25,228 nucleotides of DNA, from contig CAMLEL010000002.1 in the NCBI GenBank assembly GCA_946478935.1, positions 1-25,228 of the forward strand, in the 5' to 3' direction. Source of the stretch: an uncultured Armatimonadota bacterium. Lineage in GTDB: Bacteria; Armatimonadota; Fimbriimonadia; Fimbriimonadales; Fimbriimonadaceae. Position numbers and translations under genes: made by a program. Shown in pieces: positions 1-6,839 of this stretch; position 1 is the first letter of the stretch, and each line of letters starts with the position of its first letter. Under the pieces are notes generated by a model. That model was not told the origin of the DNA. It made no database searches and was given only the letters and a program-made list of their open reading frames with translations.

Positions 1-428
1 CGGTGGCAAAGCGCCATCCACGCAAGCGGATCATTGGCAGCGATACGGTCGTCGCGATAGAAACAGGAGAAGGCGAATTCGAACAACTGGCGAAGCCTCA
101 AGATGCAAACGATGCCGTGAGGATGCTGACAAGGCTTTCTGGCGAGCTACATTTTGTGATTACGGGAGTCGCCATCCTGAGTCCAGACCAGGAGCAAGTC
201 GAGGCGGATACCACCAAAGTCCAGTTCAGAGCTTTGAGCGATCTGGAGATTCATTCGTACGTCGCAACCGGTGAACCGATGGACAAAGCTGGCGCCTATG
301 CCATTCAGGGTGGGGCCGCCGGCTTTATCGAGCGAATAGAGGGCTCACTGACCAATGTTGTGGGCTTGCCGTTGGAGATTCTGGAGCAGATGCTCAAGGC
401 AGATTCAGACGCGCCGCATCGTGCTTAG
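1..428 (+). CDS. maf: Maf family nucleotide pyrophosphatase, 5'-truncated by the window edge
   Basis: Maf proteins hydrolyse non-canonical or modified nucleoside triphosphates to monophosphates (house-cleaning, linked to septum formation) in the cytoplasm. The visible 141 residues are the C-terminal two thirds. Family blocks present are GSDTVV near the start, KPQDANDAVRMLTRLSG, HFVITGVAI, and a long block from FRALSDLEIHSYVATGEP through GAYAIQGGAAGFIERIEGS to NVVGLPL. Family members are usually about 190-200 residues, and the N-terminal SxSPRR-type signature is missing, so the true start lies upstream of base 1; the in-frame GTG at 3 is unlikely to be the start. Its last 24 nt overlap the 3' end of the convergent lipoprotein gene. 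Family assignment is secure; substrate preference cannot be told. Confidence 0.93.
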   Translation, partial: VAKRHPRKRIIGSDTVVAIETGEGEFEQLAKPQDANDAVRMLTRLSGELHFVITGVAILSPDQEQVEADTTKVQFRALSDLEIHSYVATGEPMDKAGAYAIQGGAAGFIERIEGSLTNVVGLPLEILEQMLKADSDAPHRA

Positions 429-1181
429 CATTTCTTCGCCCTTTGCAAGGGCGCGTCGCGCCTCGGCTTCATTGCCAGACTTCGCAAACAGGTCGAAAAC
501 TGTGCGCCAGGCATTTCGCACATGGTGCGGTCGAGCCATCAGAAACGCTTGGCCAGCCTCAGTCTTCGGGTCGACGATGGTGACGACGTGCTTTTCGATG
601 GCCGTTTCAAGTAACGCTGCGAGTTCAGCATCATGCGATTTGTCCCGAGCCGCGGGCACGATTTCCAGGAGCACACCGGGGAGGATCGGCGCTGATGCTT
701 CGGGCTTGGCATCGAATGTTCGTTTGGCAGTGGCAATGCTTTCTTTGACTTCTCCAAGCATCGCCTGAACGTGAGAAAGGCGAATCAAATCGTTCACGCG
801 CCGATCTTCGTTTTTCGTTTTGATCGCGTGATCGACAGCTGTGAGGAGCATTGTCTTCGCTTTCGGATACTGCTTTGCGGTCCGGAAGATTTCGCCATAC
901 TCCCAAGCCTTCTCATCGGCAATCTTCTCCATCGGCAGGTCTTTCAGAAGCTCGTTCGCCCGCTTGGAGATCAGCTCTTGGAATTCGGCATCCGTGATTT
1001 CCCCTCGCCCAACGCGATCCAAGAGCATGTCGGAAGTGCCCTTTAGTTGCCTTCGAATGACTTCCGGCGCCAAGAGACCCGCCGATTTGGCGTCATTTGG
1101 ATCTTCCAGGGTTGGAGTGTTGCATCCGGCTACGAGGGCCGCAGCGAAGATCCATACATGTTTTGGGAAATTCAAAGTCAC
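405..1181 (-). CDS. Predicted TPR-like lipoprotein at the end of the pyr operon
   Basis: This 258-residue protein opens with a short basic N-terminus, a hydrophobic stretch and a lipobox (LVAGC, Cys about residue 20), so it is predicted to be lipidated and membrane-anchored. After a low-complexity linker, residues about 75-150 are helical and resemble degenerate tetratricopeptide repeats, for example AWEYGEIFRTAKQYPKAKTM. I chose the GTG at 1181 because it overlaps the pyrC stop codon (GTGA, 4 nt), typical of translational coupling, and because it puts the lipobox at a normal distance. The frame stays open to 1241, but that would place some 20 extra residues before the signal sequence. It ends inside the convergent maf gene (24-nt overlap). 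No catalytic motif is seen and its role is unknown; position in the operon implies co-expression with pyrimidine synthesis, not necessarily shared function. Confidence 0.75.
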   Translation of the reverse strand: MTLNFPKHVWIFAAALVAGCNTPTLEDPNDAKSAGLLAPEVIRRQLKGTSDMLLDRVGRGEITDAEFQELISKRANELLKDLPMEKIADEKAWEYGEIFRTAKQYPKAKTMLLTAVDHAIKTKNEDRRVNDLIRLSHVQAMLGEVKESIATAKRTFDAKPEASAPILPGVLLEIVPAARDKSHDAELAALLETAIEKHVVTIVDPKTEAGQAFLMARPHHVRNAWRTVFDLFAKSGNEAEARRALAKGEEMLSTMRRV

Positions 1182-2500
1182 TCCGTAATGGTATAGCGAT
1201 CTTCTGGGAATAAGGCATCCCGATAGATTTCGCCGCCGCAAAACGTCAGCATGGTCTTGCCCTTCAAAGACATCCCGTGGAATGGGCTGTTCTTTGACTT
1301 GCTGAACGTCTTGTATCGGTCAAATGTCCAAGTGCACTCCGGGTCGATAACGGTCACCTGCGCGACCGGCGTATCTCCCGGCTTGAGCGTCCCTGCTTCC
1401 AACCTCAGAATCTTGGCGGGGGTCGTACTGAGCTTCCGAACCGTCTCAAGCGGGCTGAGGACTCCCTTATGGGTCAGCATCGTCAACGTTACTCCAACCG
1501 TGCTTTCCAACCCGGAGTGGCCAAATGGGGCCTCTTCGAAAGGCACCTCGACCTCATGAGCGGCATGTGGAGAGTGATCGCTGCTGATGCAGTCAATCGT
1601 ACCGTCGTTCAAACCCTGCAGGATGATGTCGATATCGAGTTGCGTACGCAGCGGTGGCGTGATCTTGTAGTGGGTTCGGAATTCGCCGATCGCCTCGTCG
1701 GTGAACGTGAAATGCATTGGGCAAATTTCACAGGTCACTGGTGCGCCAAGGTACTTGGCCTGCCGAATCATTTCGACCGCACCCCAAGTGCTCACGCGCA
1801 TCACGTGGAGTTGGCAGTTGGTGTGCAGGCTGAGGAGACAGTTCCTCATGACCATGATCTCTTCAGCAGAGCGCGGCATCCCCTTGAGGCCAAGCATCGC
1901 ACTCATTGCGCCCTCGTTCATGCTGGCTCCATTGGTTAGGCTGAGGTCTTCACAGTGAGCCATGATGGGCAGGTCGAGTTGCACACAGAACTCCATTGCC
2001 TGCTGCATCATTGCCGAATTCTGAATGGGGTACCCCTCGTCGCTGGCGGCTACGATTCCGGCACGTTTGAGGGCGCTCAAATCCGTCAGGCGATCCCCCT
2101 TCATGTCGATCGTCAATGCGCCGACGGGGGCTACAAAAACGCCGCCCGCCTCGGGTGATGCGGACTTGTCCAGGATGAAATCGATGATCGCTGGATTATC
2201 GAGAGCCGGCTCGGTGTTCGGCATGCAACAGACCGTGGTGAAACCGCCAGCGGCAGCGGCCTGAGTTCCACTCACGATGGTTTCCTTGTGCTGCTGGCCC
2301 GGCTCACGCAAATGGACATGCGGGTCGACGAGGCCAGGGGTGATCCACATGCCGGTGCAGTCGTACACCTCATCCATCCCGGTGCTATCGACGTTGACGC
2401 CAAACTCCGACACTTGCGCGTCTTCGATGATCAGATCGCCGATGATATCGAGGTCTTGCGACGGATCCAATATGCGGCCGTTCTTCAGGAGTGTTTTCAA
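1178..2500 (-). CDS. pyrC: Dihydroorotase, class I; possibly a PyrC'-type non-catalytic form
   Basis: Family role: reversible cyclisation of carbamoyl-aspartate to dihydroorotate, the third step of UMP synthesis. The 440-residue length is normal. Seen in order: HVHLREPG with metal ligands H61/H63, the PNT loop at 94-96, SDEG with D154, HCED with H182, and SDHSPH with catalytic D308. The block near residue 235 reads LHVMRVST where class I enzymes have HVxHVST. R235 (codon CGC, 1798-1796) sits 53 residues after H182 and 73 before D308, the spacing of the zinc-ligand His in characterised enzymes (H178/H231/D304 in Bacillus anthracis). The usual TPHH also reads CPMH. Zinc binding may therefore be impaired, as in the inactive PyrC' that pairs with PyrB in Pseudomonas, although here HxH is kept. 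It lies 28 nt after pyrB. The family call is firm; activity is doubtful. Confidence 0.93.
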   Translation of the reverse strand: MKTLLKNGRILDPSQDLDIIGDLIIEDAQVSEFGVNVDSTGMDEVYDCTGMWITPGLVDPHVHLREPGQQHKETIVSGTQAAAAGGFTTVCCMPNTEPALDNPAIIDFILDKSASPEAGGVFVAPVGALTIDMKGDRLTDLSALKRAGIVAASDEGYPIQNSAMMQQAMEFCVQLDLPIMAHCEDLSLTNGASMNEGAMSAMLGLKGMPRSAEEIMVMRNCLLSLHTNCQLHVMRVSTWGAVEMIRQAKYLGAPVTCEICPMHFTFTDEAIGEFRTHYKITPPLRTQLDIDIILQGLNDGTIDCISSDHSPHAAHEVEVPFEEAPFGHSGLESTVGVTLTMLTHKGVLSPLETVRKLSTTPAKILRLEAGTLKPGDTPVAQVTVIDPECTWTFDRYKTFSKSKNSPFHGMSLKGKTMLTFCGGEIYRDALFPEDRYTITE

Positions 2501-2528
2501 GCTGCCGTCCCCAGTTTATTCATCCAAT

Positions 2529-3545
2529 TCACTTCTTTTTGGCCCCAGCGACCGCTTTCTTGGCCCGGGTCGCCCGAGGCGTCACTTTGGCCGGCCGGGC
2601 TGCTCCCGCCTTGGGCGTCGGGCTCTCCAATGGTCTTTCCTCGCTGGTGAACACCCAATAGAGCGCAGCCATCCGTACGAAGATTCCGTTTTCGATTTGG
2701 CTGGTGATGACGGATCGCTCTCCGTCGGCAGCGAGGTCGTCCAATTCGACTCCTCGGTTTATGGGACCGGGGTGCATGACCATGCAGTCGCGATTGGCCC
2801 ATCTAAGCGAATCCCGATTGACTTGATACATGCTTGCATACTCGGTGACCGAACTCACCATCCCGTCGTTCATTCGCTCCTTTTGGAGTCTGAGACAAAT
2901 GATTACGTCGGCTCCTTCGATACCACCACGAAGCTCGTGGTGGACTTCGCCCGGGAGCATTTGCATATGGGTGGGCATCAGAGTTCTGGGGCCTACGAAC
3001 CTGACTTCTGCCCCCATCTTGGATAGCAGCCACGCATTGGAGCGCGCCACGCGTGAGTGCTCGACATCTCCCACGATGGAAACCTGCAACCCCTTCAGAT
3101 TGCCCTTTCGCTCCAAGATGGTTAGCGCATCACCAAGGGCTTGCGTCGGGTGCTCGTGCTGGCCATCGCCAGCGTTAAGAACAGGGCCGCCGAAGTATCG
3201 TGCCGCGAGGGCGGCAGATCCAGAGGCACGATGACGCATGACCAAGCCATTCAATCGCTCATAGCGAAGGGTCAGGATCGTGTCCTTGAACGTTTCACCC
3301 TTTGCCATGGAGGACCCACCTGAGGAAAAGTTGGCCGTCTTCATCCGAAGGTAATGGGCCGCCTGCTCAAAGGAAACTCGAGTTCGTGTGGAATTCTCGA
3401 AGAAGAGCATGCCGACCACTTGGCTGCTCAGGTCCGGCACTTCGCGTCCCTCCAAGATGCGCAATTTGAAGTCCGCAGACAGGCTCAGAAGCTCCTGAAT
3501 ATCGTCCGGGGCGAGGTGCCGAATACCGAGTAGATGTCTTGCCAC
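2529..3545 (-). CDS. pyrB: Aspartate carbamoyltransferase catalytic subunit with a basic C-terminal tail
   Basis: Condenses carbamoyl phosphate with aspartate, the first committed step of pyrimidine synthesis. The 338-residue product has the carbamoyl-phosphate site STRTR (52-56), the SSMAKGET loop (about 78-85), HPTQ (132-135), GDVEHSRVARSN and HPGPINRGVE. Catalytic chains usually end soon after the helix corresponding to NGIFVRMAALYWVF. Here about 39 residues follow, with 7 Lys and 4 Arg among Ala and Pro, ending in KKK. No pyrI is present in the window. The start is a GTG immediately after the pyrR TAA (TAAGTG, no gap); it gives MARHLLGIRHL, the expected N-terminus. Expression is probably coupled to pyrR, and pyrC follows 28 nt downstream, so PyrB and PyrC may assemble together. 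Function is secure; the purpose of the tail is unknown. Confidence 0.96.
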   Translation of the reverse strand: MARHLLGIRHLAPDDIQELLSLSADFKLRILEGREVPDLSSQVVGMLFFENSTRTRVSFEQAAHYLRMKTANFSSGGSSMAKGETFKDTILTLRYERLNGLVMRHRASGSAALAARYFGGPVLNAGDGQHEHPTQALGDALTILERKGNLKGLQVSIVGDVEHSRVARSNAWLLSKMGAEVRFVGPRTLMPTHMQMLPGEVHHELRGGIEGADVIICLRLQKERMNDGMVSSVTEYASMYQVNRDSLRWANRDCMVMHPGPINRGVELDDLAADGERSVITSQIENGIFVRMAALYWVFTSEERPLESPTPKAGAARPAKVTPRATRAKKAVAGAKKK

Positions 3546-4079
3546 TTAGACTGCTCCCTTGGCGGCGGCCTCCAAGACCACCGCATCTTCTCCATCGAAT
3601 TCGTTTACTTTCACCACGATATGGTCGTCCTTTTCCGTGTTTACAATCTTGCCACAGTAGTTCGCCATGATCGGCAGCTCACGGTGGCCACGATCGATCA
3701 GAACGGCGAGTTGGACACTTTTCGGTCGGCCGAACTTCATCAGTGCATCGAGTGCAGCTCGAACCGTCCGTCCGGTGTAGATGACCTCATCAACGACGAC
3801 GACTTTCTTGTCGCTGATCTGAAACGGGATCTCGGTCTCGTCTGTTTCCGTCGATTTGCGATCATCTCGAAACCGACCGATGTCCAGTTTTCCGCAGGGC
3901 ACCGTGGAGCCTTCGATCTGGGTCATGAGAAACGCCAGGCGCTTGGCGACCGGCAATCCGCGACGCAGGACGCCGACCACCACAAGGTCCTCGGCGCCAC
4001 CGTTCGACTCAAGAATTTCATGCGCCATTCGCCCAAGCGTTCTTCGCATATCTCCCGCATCCAGGAGGACCGTGCCCAT
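3546..4079 (-). CDS. pyrR: PyrR, pyrimidine operon regulator / uracil phosphoribosyltransferase family
   Basis: PyrR homologues sense UMP and PRPP and in Gram-positives bind pyr mRNA to promote termination; many also have uracil phosphoribosyltransferase activity. The 177-residue length is typical. The PRPP-binding loop is VVVVDEVIYTGRTVRAAL (about 93-110), with the usual DD pair reading DE, and the IDRGHRELPI block is present. It is first in a pyrR-pyrB-pyrC order, as in Pseudomonas and several other phyla. The ATG at 4079 has no Shine-Dalgarno. A CATAAT with an upstream TG ends 8 nt before it, leaving no room for the RNA-binding leader PyrR uses elsewhere. Control may therefore act at other transcripts or by another mechanism. 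Confidence 0.94.
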   Translation of the reverse strand: MGTVLLDAGDMRRTLGRMAHEILESNGGAEDLVVVGVLRRGLPVAKRLAFLMTQIEGSTVPCGKLDIGRFRDDRKSTETDETEIPFQISDKKVVVVDEVIYTGRTVRAALDALMKFGRPKSVQLAVLIDRGHRELPIMANYCGKIVNTEKDDHIVVKVNEFDGEDAVVLEAAAKGAV

Positions 4080-4087
4080 TGGCTCGG

Positions 4088-4096
4088 ATTATGGCA
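4088..4096 (-). promoter_or_regulatory. Candidate extended -10 promoter of pyrR
   Basis: Read on the minus strand this is TGCCATAAT, an extended -10 (TGN plus CATAAT, 5 of 6 matches to TATAAT), with 8 nt before the pyrR ATG. I found no convincing -35 at 16-18 bp. Transcription would start within a base or two of the ATG, giving an essentially leaderless mRNA. This is inference from sequence only. Confidence 0.4.
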
Positions 4097-4306
4097 TGGC
4101 CCCGTGCCGACCGGGATGGCAAGGTGGCGGAAAGCCCAGTGAGGCGCCAACCATCATTTCTCTAAAAACCCAGTAGTTTTGCTTGTGTCGAGTGACGGGT
4201 CGAGGCAGTTCGACTGCCGATCGATTCTTGAGGTTCCGGGAATCCGTCAAACCCCGTTTTGTTACCAGACCTTTGCGAAATTGGTCAAGGAAATAGTGTG
4301 TTTGGC

Positions 4307-4324
4307 ACGTGCATGGAAGCACGT
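4307..4324. repeat. Short inverted repeat upstream of the pil operon
   Basis: Perfect ACGTGC and GCACGT arms flank ATGGAA. The element lies about 160 nt before the ATPase start codon. It has no following T-run, so it is not an intrinsic terminator; an operator is possible but unproven. Confidence 0.35.
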
Positions 4325-4481
4325 ATCTCACCGGCCCGGTGGCGAAGTTTCAGCTGCCCCATGGATTGACGATTCGAACTCCAACACGCGCCCGCTGGCA
4401 AAAAAACTTGGCGTTCTTCCTGAGTTTTCGCGAAAGAAAACCGAGATGAATTACTGGGTTTTAGCCCGCGGAGTTTTTTAC

Positions 4482-5300
4482 ATGTACGAAGCATATTGGG
4501 GTCTGTCCGAGCCGCCTTTCAGCTTAACGCCCGATCCTAGGTTCCTTTATATGAGTCGAGGTCATGAAGACGCGCTGATGATGTTGCACTACGCGATATC
4601 GCGAAACAAAGGCGCTGCCATGCTCTCCGGTGATATCGGCCTGGGTAAGACGACGGTGAGCCGAAAGCTGCTCGACCTGCTCGATCCCGTTCACAACCGG
4701 ATCGTCCTGATCGTCAACCCGATCCTCACGCCGGTTCAGGTGCTTCAAGAGATCTTGGGCCAATTAGAATTCGAGACACAGTCTCGAAACCGCCAGACGT
4801 TGGTCCAAGAGCTTCACAAGCAGCTTCTAGCCTATTACGAGCGTGGCCAGCGCGTCGTGCTGATGATCGACGAGGCTCACCTGATTCGCTCGACGGCAAC
4901 CTTCGAAGAACTCCGCCTGCTGCTCAACTGCCAGATGAACGACCAATTCCTGCTGTCGCTCGTGCTGTTGGGACAGAACGAGCTTCGACCCAAGATTGCG
5001 AAGGTTCCTGCTCTGGAGCAGAGGTTGGCGGTCCGGCAGAGCCTGAAGCCATTGGATGTGACGGAGACGGGTGAGATGATCCTTCACCGATTGCAGGTGG
5101 CCGGATTCTCTGGAGAAAACAATCCGTTCTCTCCCGATGCGATTTTTGAGATTCACAAGTACAGCAGGGGTTATCCGCGACTGATCAGCCAAATCGCCGA
5201 TAACGCCTTAATGATCGGATTCGTGCAGAAGGCCCAAATCATCGACGGCTTTCTCATTCACAACATCGCGAACGAATTCGTGGGGAAGGAGGCGGCATGA
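4482..5300 (+). CDS. ExeA/GspA-like AAA ATPase heading the pil operon
   Basis: A 272-residue AAA+ ATPase of the ExeA/GspA type. The family N-terminal signature is MYEAYWGLSEPPFSLTPDPR. Walker A is GDIGLGKTT (50-58) and Walker B is VVLMIDEAH (about 125-133), followed by LVLLGQNELRPKI and an arginine-rich SRGYPRLISQIADNAL near the C-terminus. Aeromonas ExeA continues into a membrane segment and a peptidoglycan-binding domain; this protein ends after the ATPase module with no membrane segment, so it is probably cytoplasmic. The ATG at 4482 has GGAG 8 nt upstream and gives the family N-terminus; upstream in-frame starts at 4446 or 4179 lack this. Its stop overlaps the next gene (ATGA). Position implies work with the pilus machinery, perhaps secretin or alignment-complex assembly; that role is inferred. 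TniB/MuB-type ATPases are the nearest alternative. Confidence 0.85.
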   Translation: MYEAYWGLSEPPFSLTPDPRFLYMSRGHEDALMMLHYAISRNKGAAMLSGDIGLGKTTVSRKLLDLLDPVHNRIVLIVNPILTPVQVLQEILGQLEFETQSRNRQTLVQELHKQLLAYYERGQRVVLMIDEAHLIRSTATFEELRLLLNCQMNDQFLLSLVLLGQNELRPKIAKVPALEQRLAVRQSLKPLDVTETGEMILHRLQVAGFSGENNPFSPDAIFEIHKYSRGYPRLISQIADNALMIGFVQKAQIIDGFLIHNIANEFVGKEAA

Positions 5301-5746
5301 ACCTCGCCGACGCCATCCGCCTGGCTGCGCAGACCGCAGCCGACTCGGCACCCAAGACCAAGGCGCCGAAGATCGATGTCATCGACAATCCGGCTCACGA
5401 AGAGCCAGACAACGCAATGGAGAGCAATATGGAGCTAGTTCAAGAAACCAGAATGCCCGATCCTCCTTCTCCTGCCGTGTTAAACGGCGGAGTGGTTCGA
5501 TTGGAGTTGTTCCTTTCACCGGAACAACTAAGCGGACTTTTCCGCGCCGTCGTCGCCAACCAGCACACGGTCATGACGCTCCGAGAAGCAGCCAAATACC
5601 TGCGCATCACCCCGAGCCTGCTCGAGGCGATGGCACAGGAGGGCAAGATCCCGGCGCTGATGATCGATGGCAAATGGAGATTCGCCCGAAGCGGCGTCGA
5701 CGAATGGCTGTGCCTGCAAGGCCAATTGCGGGAGATGGAGGCCTAA
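5297..5746 (+). CDS. Excisionase/MerR-type helix-turn-helix protein in the pil operon
   Basis: A 149-residue protein in two parts. Residues 1-62 are low-complexity (Ala, Pro, Glu, Asp) and likely disordered. A short VVRLELFLSPEQLSGLF segment (66-82) leads to a helix-turn-helix of the excisionase (DNA-binding helix) type at about 93-138: TLREAAKYLRITPSLLEAMA, then a wing containing DGKWRFARSGVDEWL. In this family the domain usually binds DNA. The ATG overlaps the stop of the ATPase gene (ATGA), and pilM starts 4 nt after its stop, so it is embedded in the operon. It could be a DNA-binding regulator of pilus genes, or the domain could have been recruited as a protein adaptor for the ATPase. No integrase is next to it, so a phage excisionase role is unlikely. 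Confidence 0.8.
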   Translation: MNLADAIRLAAQTAADSAPKTKAPKIDVIDNPAHEEPDNAMESNMELVQETRMPDPPSPAVLNGGVVRLELFLSPEQLSGLFRAVVANQHTVMTLREAAKYLRITPSLLEAMAQEGKIPALMIDGKWRFARSGVDEWLCLQGQLREMEA

Positions 5747-5750
5747 CCCT

Positions 5751-6830
5751 ATGGGAATGTTTAGCAAGAAGAGTTTTATCGGAATCGACTTAGGCCACCA
5801 CACGATTAAAGCGGTGGCCCTCGAAAGAACGCCCAGCGGCTGGCGGGTCACCCGCCACGCTTCGGCCCAGACACCGCTCGATGCGATCAAGGACGGAGTG
5901 GTGGTGGATATGCCCAGCATGGTCGCCGCGCTCAAGTCCCTGCTCAAGGAGAACCAGTTAAACGGAGGAGGCGGTGCGATGATCGCAGTCGCCGGAGGCT
6001 CAGTGGTGGTTCGTCAGGTGCGCATGCCCAAGATGGCCGAAGCAACGCTTCGTAAATCGATCAAGTTCGAAGCTAGCCGCTACGTGCCCAGCTCAGTCGA
6101 GGACAGTTACATCGAGTTCGAGATCATTGGTCCAGTGGACGACCAGCAGATGGACGTGCTGATGGTCGCTGCACCGAAGGACGTGGTTGAGAGTCGGATG
6201 CAGGTTTGCGAGGACGCCGGCCTGGAAGTCGAAGCCGTCGATATCGAGGCATTTGCGATGTACCGCGCCCTGGTTGAAGCCGATTTGGATCAAGAGTGGT
6301 CCGGGCAGACCATTGCGCTGGTGGATGTTGGATCGGCCACGACGAACATCTCTGTCGTGAGCCACGGGGTTTTCTCGATGACCCGTTCGATTCCTCAAGG
6401 GGCGGACACGCTGACTCAAGCGCTGAAGAGCTATTTCAAGCTTTCGGACGAGGATGCGGAATCCGGCAAGGCCCAGCTTGACCTGCGAGAGCTGTTGGAA
6501 GACAGCAAGCCCAAGGAGAATCCTCCTCTGCGCGTCTTGCAACCTCATGTAGATGATCTGGTGCGTGAGATTCGGCGATCGCTGAACTATTACCAGAGCC
6601 AGCAGCAGGAGGGAGCTTCAAAGCAGATCGATCACATCCTCCTTACTGGCGGCGGCGCAAAGCTCGCGGGACTCACCGAGTACTTCGGGCACAAGCTCTC
6701 AATCTCAACGACGCTTCACGACATTTTCGCGAATCCGCGATTTGCCCACTTTGGCGATGCCGACGAAACCGGCCTCGACCTATCTGTGGCATCCGGACTC
6801 GCCATGCGGGCCCATACGAAGGCGGCCTAG
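5751..6830 (+). CDS. pilM: PilM, actin-like ATPase of the type IV pilus alignment complex
   Basis: PilM is a cytoplasmic FtsA/actin-fold ATP-binding protein that grips the N-terminal tail of PilN. The 359-residue product shows the phosphate-1 motif FIGIDLGHHTIKAVAL (9-24), a mid-protein phosphate-2 motif IALVDVGSATTNISVV, and the adenosine motif ILLTGGGAKLAGL near the C-terminus. RSLNYYQSQ, also conserved in PilM, precedes the last. The ATG at 5751 was chosen because GGAGG ends 9 nt upstream and the N-terminus then begins MGMFSKKSFIGIDLG as in the family; the frame is open to 5667, inside the HTH gene. pilN follows after 9 nt. Assignment is secure. Confidence 0.96.
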   Translation: MGMFSKKSFIGIDLGHHTIKAVALERTPSGWRVTRHASAQTPLDAIKDGVVVDMPSMVAALKSLLKENQLNGGGGAMIAVAGGSVVVRQVRMPKMAEATLRKSIKFEASRYVPSSVEDSYIEFEIIGPVDDQQMDVLMVAAPKDVVESRMQVCEDAGLEVEAVDIEAFAMYRALVEADLDQEWSGQTIALVDVGSATTNISVVSHGVFSMTRSIPQGADTLTQALKSYFKLSDEDAESGKAQLDLRELLEDSKPKENPPLRVLQPHVDDLVREIRRSLNYYQSQQQEGASKQIDHILLTGGGAKLAGLTEYFGHKLSISTTLHDIFANPRFAHFGDADETGLDLSVASGLAMRAHTKAA

Positions 6831-6839
6831 GACAAAGAG

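Larger units (their letters stand above)
4080..4481. other. Divergent control region between pyrR and the pil operon, no gene seen
   Basis: About 400 nt with no convincing coding sequence. The frame of the downstream ATPase stays open back to 4179, but that part encodes nothing recognisable. It holds a 6-bp inverted repeat GGCAGT/ACTGCC with a 3-nt loop at 4204-4218, another, ACGTGC/GCACGT, with a 6-nt loop at 4307-4324, and a pair of distant complementary sites at 4162-4176 and 4449-4464. A Shine-Dalgarno GGAG at 4470-4473 serves the ATPase gene. I could not place a clear -35/-10 pair for the pil operon. Confidence 0.5.

Noticed and set aside
2277..3026. A 249-codon plus-strand open frame opposite pyrB and pyrC
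   Set aside because: It lies wholly antisense to two firmly identified genes, has no family motif or ribosome site, and is explained by the codon bias of the real genes.
4204..4218. GGCAGT/ACTGCC hairpin as a pyrR-side terminator
   Set aside because: Only six pairs and no T-run on either strand; it cannot be called a terminator.
4162..4464. A miniature transposable element defined by the distant inverted pair
   Set aside because: Flanking bases show no target-site duplication and the arms diverge after about 13 bp.
4179..4481. N-terminal extension of the ExeA-like ATPase
   Set aside because: The family N-terminus and a good ribosome site both fall at 4482; the extension has no similarity and spans the control region.
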